DNA of 10,116 nucleotides, from contig JAOULB010000047.1 in NCBI GenBank assembly GCA_029882235.1, forward strand, positions 1 to 10,116. Direction: 5' to 3'. Both the position numbers and the translations under genes were made by a program. Below are positions 7,081 through 10,116 of the stretch, in pieces (the first letter of the stretch is position 1; every line of letters starts with the position of its first letter). The stretch comes from Gammaproteobacteria bacterium (GTDB lineage: Bacteria > Pseudomonadota > Gammaproteobacteria > UBA6429 > Thiohalophilaceae). The notes beneath the pieces were generated by a model that saw only the letters and a list, made by a program, of their open reading frames with translations, did no database searches and was not told the DNA's origin.

Positions 7081-7615
7081 ATTTCTGCTGATGGTATTTG
7101 TTAACATCAGCCAGAAATTTCTCCCGTAACTCGGTTTGATCGAGTTGTTCATCTTCAATCAGCGGTAAACCCGGCAAGAGTTGTTTTACCGTCGCCGCAA
7201 AAATTCCAGTACCCTTCTCATTTGTGTTTTCAGCATCGACCAGTCTGACATTTTCAAGGCCACAACTGGGTGATCGTGCGGTAAAAATATAACCCGACAA
7301 AGGATCTAACTGTGGTTTGATCGAATGGGCATAGTCAGTTAACTGCTCCGTTACATCAATCGATGCATCGGCAACCCCGCGAACACGAATCCCCGTGTCT
7401 GTTGTAACCAGCTGGATAGGTGGGCGTGGCACACCCAATCCAATCGCAACTTCAGGACAAAAGGGGACGAGATCAAATTGTTGTGCCAGCACCGTAGTAA
7501 TGAAGGTATTGCTTTTGTGCCGGCCATCATAGCGAATCTCCTGGCCTAACAGACAGCCACTGACCCCAATTTGTGGTGGGGGTGCAGCAGACTTATGTTT
7601 TTTCACAACAATCAT
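7067..7615 (-). CDS. DUF523 (TudS-like) iron-sulfur protein
   Basis: This is a 182-residue protein of the DUF523 family. Characterised members (TudS) are [4Fe-4S] thiouracil desulfurases that remove sulfur from 2- or 4-thiouracil, with the cluster held by three cysteines. Three cysteines sit in the family's conserved blocks: GVSGCLLGQEIRYDG (C21, residues 17-31), FCPEVAIGLGVPRPP (C53, with E55) and ARSPSCGLENV (C118). The start is the ATG at 7615, giving about 15 residues before the first conserved block; nearby alternative starts would not alter the domain. There is no fused DUF1722 domain. It runs opposite to pilU, and its 3' end overlaps pilU by 14 bp and carries a long inverted repeat. 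It is divergent from the MHYT kinase gene. Family is well supported; whether the substrate is thiouracil or another thiolated compound cannot be read from the sequence. Confidence 0.88.
   Translation of the reverse strand: MIVVKKHKSAAPPPQIGVSGCLLGQEIRYDGRHKSNTFITTVLAQQFDLVPFCPEVAIGLGVPRPPIQLVTTDTGIRVRGVADASIDVTEQLTDYAHSIKPQLDPLSGYIFTARSPSCGLENVRLVDAENTNEKGTGIFAATVKQLLPGLPLIEDEQLDQTELREKFLADVNKYHQQKFSDR
7079..7120. terminator. Candidate bidirectional terminator at the pilU/DUF523 convergent junction
   Basis: AAATTTCTGCTGATG (7079-7093) and CATCAGCCAGAAATTT (7105-7120) are inverted copies: 15 bp pair perfectly apart from one bulged C, around an 11-base loop. The element begins at the last two bases of the pilU stop codon, exactly where a pilU terminator is expected. 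It lies wholly inside the 3' coding end of the DUF523 gene, so it must also encode protein there. The stem has a mixed core flanked by A/U-rich ends (AAAUUU) that look alike from both strands, but a long U-tract is missing on either side. The inverted repeat is read directly; termination in both directions is inferred. Confidence 0.6.
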
Positions 7616-7798
7616 TCATTTATTTTAGTGTATTTGTCTCAACAAAAGCTTCGCTATTTGAATAATCCGATTTGAATAGACTCATGTCTGCAATCGACAT
7701 GCCGATATTATCTCAGATACAGGCTCGATAATGACCTGTTTGGAGTGAAAACTGCGGGTGGCTAGTGGTTTTTGGAGCTGATAGGACAGGTTATAAAA
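7616..7798. promoter_or_regulatory. Divergent regulatory region of the DUF523 and MHYT kinase genes
   Basis: This gap of 183 bp holds several ordered elements: a direct repeat ATTTGAATA at 7656-7664 and 7670-7678 (14-bp period), a dyad CATGTC-N7-GACATG at 7683-7701, a possible -10 TATTAT at 7706-7711, and an inverted pair ACAGG/CCTGT at 7719-7723 and 7735-7739. ATGTCT (7684-7689), 16 bp before TATTAT, is a poor -35, so the dyad would lie across the -35 and spacer, where a regulator could act. The repeats are directly visible; their use as promoter and operators is inferred. Confidence 0.35.
7783..7790 (+). promoter_or_regulatory. Ribosome binding site that sets the MHYT kinase start
   Basis: AGGACAGG ends 8 bases before the ATG at 7799. 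The frame is open back to a TTG at 7772, but nothing like a Shine-Dalgarno sequence precedes that codon. This supports ATG 7799 as the true start, giving a 647-residue protein. Confidence 0.55.
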
Positions 7799-9742
7799 AT
7801 GGCGTTAGATGCTCACTTTGTTTTTCTGGAGGCGAGGCGCAATCTGGATACGGCTGTTGAAGGCCAGTATTCGATTTTGCTGGTTACGCTTTCTATTGTT
7901 ATCGCCTGTCTTGCGGCTTATGCCGCCTTTCTTTTGTCTGAGCGATATCATGCCGCACAGGAGCGCTCTTCTCGCATTTTAATGTTGATGATTGGTTCCA
8001 TTGCCATGGGTGTGGGGATCTGGACCATGCATTTCACCGGCATGCTGGCTTTTCAGTTGCCGATGAAAGTCAGTTATGACAAAGCCTTAACCTTATTCTC
8101 GATTCTTCCTGCCATTTTTGCCAGTAGCTTTGTGCTTGCCAGCAAATCAAACAACACTAAGTGTTGCTGGCGGCTACCCGTACAGTCGCTGTTAATGGGA
8201 GTGGGCATTGGCGTCATGCACTATCTTGGCATGTCCGCAATGCATATGCAGGGAAGTATGCGCTATGACCCTCTATTGTTCACGCTCTCGATTATTATTG
8301 CTGTTGTTTTATCTTATGCCTCGATCAGAATAAAAAATAGCGTCGTCAGTATCAAAACAGTCTCTGAAGTCCGTTCGATGATTCTGGCCGCAATTATGAT
8401 GGGTACGGCAATCTCAGCCATGCATTATACTGGTATGGCTGCAATGTATTATTTCCCCGAGCTTGACCATACACATGCAATGTCAGATGGGATTGGTGAC
8501 TGGGATGCGCGTGCTCTGGCGGAATTACTGGAACTGGTTGTGCCCTTCATCCTGTTGCTGATGATTGGCTCCATCCATCTAAGTCGTCGTATTGAAATTC
8601 TCAAAAAACTCCAGGATGTTGAGTTGCGTCAGCAGTCGATTGTTAAGACCATGGTCGATGGTCTGGTTGTGATTGATGATAGAGGTATTATCGAGTCATT
8701 TAATCCTGCCGCAGAAAAATTATTTGGTTATTCTCAGGAAGAAATTATTGGCGAGAACGTCAATCGATTAATGAATACAGATGAGGCCGCACAGCATGAT
8801 GGACATCTCGCACATTTTAAAACTTCAACACACTCACCGGTGATTGGTGTAAGTCGAATAATTAAAGGCCGACGAAAAGATGGCACACTGTTTCCGGTTG
8901 ATATTGCCCTGAGTGATACCCGCGTCGAGGGTAAAATATTTTTTACCGGAGTAATCCGAGATATATCTGAACGTCTCGAAGCAGAAGAAAAATTGCATAC
9001 CGCGAAACAGGCAGCTGAAAAAGCCAGCGCGGCCAAGTCAGAATTCCTCGCCCGTGTTAGTCATGAATTACGTACTCCCATGAATGCGATTCTTGGTTTT
9101 GGCCAGTTGCTGGAAATGGATGCAAAAGAATTTAATGAATCACATCAGCATTATATCTCTGAGTTACAACTCGCCGGACATCGACTGCTTGGTTTGATCA
9201 ATGATGTTCTGGATCTATCACAGATAGAGACAGGAAAACTAACCGTTAATCTCGAGTCAGTGTTATTAGATGATGTTGTTAAAGCGAGCATTAATGAAGT
9301 CGAAGCACAGGCAGAACATCGCGCGATCAATATCATTGATAAAATTGAAGATAAAGATTTAACCGTGGTTGGGAATAATGAGCGACTTAAGCAGGTGTTA
9401 TCAAGCTTGCTGAGCAATGGGATTAAACATAATAAAGAAGCAGGCCAGGTATTCATTGGTACGTCAATAGAGTCAAATGGCTATTTAAAAATAAGCGTAA
9501 CTGACACCGGTCCGGGTCTGACGGAAGAACAGATCGAAAACATATTTAAACCCTTTAGTCGTCAGAATAAAAACCAGGACATTCAGGGTGTGGGTGTCGG
9601 GCTTGCGATCAGTAAACACCTGATAGAAATAATGGGAGGGAGGCTTGGTGTTGAAAGTAAGCTCAATGTCGGCAGTACTTTCTGGGTGGAGTTATCATTG
9701 GCTGACATTAATAAAAAGAATATCCAGAACTCAAGTTCCTGA
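7799..9742 (+). CDS. MHYT-PAS sensor histidine kinase
   Basis: This is a membrane-bound sensor kinase of 647 residues (numbering from ATG 7799). The N-terminal MHYT domain has seven likely membrane helices and the three hallmark motifs WTMHFTGM (75-82), VMHYLGMSAM (139-148) and AMHYTGMAAM (207-216). The family is proposed to bind copper and sense a diatomic gas such as O2, CO or NO. After the last helix (about 247-261) comes a PAS domain (about 275-390) ending in GVIRDISER, then a short coiled linker. The kinase core has the HisKA box SHELRTPMNAILGFGQLL with phospho-acceptor H422, N-box LLSNGIKHN (537-545), G1 DTGPG (569-573), F-box FKPF and G2 GVGVGLA (597-603). There is no receiver domain, and no regulator gene is adjacent, so it is an orphan kinase here. 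No GGDEF or EAL domain, often paired with MHYT, is present. Confidence 0.93.
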   Translation: MALDAHFVFLEARRNLDTAVEGQYSILLVTLSIVIACLAAYAAFLLSERYHAAQERSSRILMLMIGSIAMGVGIWTMHFTGMLAFQLPMKVSYDKALTLFSILPAIFASSFVLASKSNNTKCCWRLPVQSLLMGVGIGVMHYLGMSAMHMQGSMRYDPLLFTLSIIIAVVLSYASIRIKNSVVSIKTVSEVRSMILAAIMMGTAISAMHYTGMAAMYYFPELDHTHAMSDGIGDWDARALAELLELVVPFILLLMIGSIHLSRRIEILKKLQDVELRQQSIVKTMVDGLVVIDDRGIIESFNPAAEKLFGYSQEEIIGENVNRLMNTDEAAQHDGHLAHFKTSTHSPVIGVSRIIKGRRKDGTLFPVDIALSDTRVEGKIFFTGVIRDISERLEAEEKLHTAKQAAEKASAAKSEFLARVSHELRTPMNAILGFGQLLEMDAKEFNESHQHYISELQLAGHRLLGLINDVLDLSQIETGKLTVNLESVLLDDVVKASINEVEAQAEHRAINIIDKIEDKDLTVVGNNERLKQVLSSLLSNGIKHNKEAGQVFIGTSIESNGYLKISVTDTGPGLTEEQIENIFKPFSRQNKNQDIQGVGVGLAISKHLIEIMGGRLGVESKLNVGSTFWVELSLADINKKNIQNSSS

Positions 9743-9794
9743 TAGCACGATAAAGAATTTTATAATAAGATTTAAACAGTCCTCTTTGGGATAC

Positions 9795-9807
9795 TTATCA
9801 GCGATAA
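9795..9807. promoter_or_regulatory. Short dyad upstream of the ZntB-like gene
   Basis: TTATC (9795-9799) and GATAA (9803-9807) are inverted around AGC, six bases before the ATG at 9814. It could be a small operator or a chance palindrome. It does not resemble the Zur box that I know. Confidence 0.2.
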
Positions 9808-9813
9808 CATCTT

Positions 9814-10116
9814 ATGCCAGATGAGAAGGGTATGCTCCATGCCATCATCCTCAACCAAAATGGGGTAGGGCGTAATATTGACTGGTCAACGCTACCGCAG
9901 GAGCAGTCTGAAGGAGATTTTCTCTGGATACATTTAAACTACATGGAACCCTCTGCCCAACAATGGCTGCAAACACATAGTGGCCTGCACCCGGCCGATG
10001 TTGAGGCTTTGCTTAAAGATGAGACACGCCCACGTACGGTTGTTAGCCATAATGGTTTACTTGTTAATTTACGCGGTGTGAATCTCAACCCTGGCGCTAA
10101 CCCGGAAGATATGGTC
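9814..10116 (+). CDS. ZntB/CorA-family cation transporter, N-terminal part
   Basis: 101 codons are present before the window ends. The translation matches the cytoplasmic N-terminal domain of ZntB-type members of the CorA family: DFLWIHLNYMEPSAQQWL (35-52), LLKDETRPR (67-75) and GLLVNLRGVNLNPGANPEDM (81-100). Compare E. coli ZntB, with its CWLHLNY and STRPR segments. ZntB proteins form pentameric funnels in the inner membrane and move zinc, now mostly described as proton-coupled uptake. The GxN motif and the two C-terminal membrane helices lie outside the window, so metal choice cannot be checked. An in-frame stop at 9805-9807 limits the start to ATG 9814 or ATG 9832; the latter has AGAAGGG just before it, perhaps too close, so I chose 9814. 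It follows the MHYT kinase by 71 bp on the same strand and may share its transcript. Confidence 0.85.
   Translation, partial: MPDEKGMLHAIILNQNGVGRNIDWSTLPQEQSEGDFLWIHLNYMEPSAQQWLQTHSGLHPADVEALLKDETRPRTVVSHNGLLVNLRGVNLNPGANPEDMV

Noticed and set aside
7772..7798. TTG-initiated extension of the MHYT kinase by nine residues
   Set aside because: No ribosome site precedes the TTG, whereas AGGACAGG sits at good spacing before the ATG at 7799.
1..10116. Defence island, CRISPR array, prophage or transposon
   Set aside because: No regularly spaced repeats, transposase, integrase or phage structural gene is visible. The dynamin-like gene alone is not enough to call a defence system.

Overview
The window looks like a chromosomal segment of a gammaproteobacterium with a roughly 45-50% GC genome. 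The strongest clue is the block yggT, proC, yggS facing away from pilT, pilU. This is the same order as in Pseudomonas (PA0392 to PA0396), and it marks a Gram-negative cell with type IV pili. I cannot name the genus from sequence alone.

Layout, left to right. Minus strand, 1-2616: the N-terminal part of a secreted PhnD-type substrate-binding protein (cut by the window edge), a dynamin-family GTPase (about 650 residues) upstream of it, then an AT-rich gene-free stretch of about 340 bp. Minus strand, 2617-4772: a yggS > proC > yggT cluster covering PLP homeostasis, the last step of proline synthesis, and a YggT membrane protein. Plus strand, 4903-7080: the pilus retraction ATPases pilT and pilU, 21 bp apart and divergent from yggS. 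Minus strand, 7067-7615: a DUF523/TudS-like protein whose 3' end overlaps the pilU 3' end by 14 bp. Plus strand, 7799-9742: an MHYT-PAS sensor histidine kinase. Plus strand, 9814 to the right edge: the start of a ZntB/CorA-like cation transporter.

How they fit together. PilT and PilU are partner motors for twitching retraction. The yggS-proC-yggT cluster is a conserved housekeeping neighbourhood with no proven functional tie to the pilus. The MHYT kinase has no receiver domain and no response regulator beside it, so its partner lies elsewhere. The dynamin-like GTPase is complete but stands alone.

The least ordinary features are non-coding or compositional. A 15-bp, nearly perfect inverted repeat begins at the pilU stop codon and lies inside the 3' coding end of the DUF523 gene; it is a candidate bidirectional terminator serving two overlapping convergent genes. 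yggT is clearly poorer in GC (about 39% by hand count) than the adjacent proC (about 51%), and its stop codon lies in a cluster of short repeats. The P-loop of the dynamin-like GTPase has alanine in place of the first glycine. I see no CRISPR array, tRNA, rRNA, insertion sequence or clear phage or defence cassette, and most of the window is ordinary conserved gene content.
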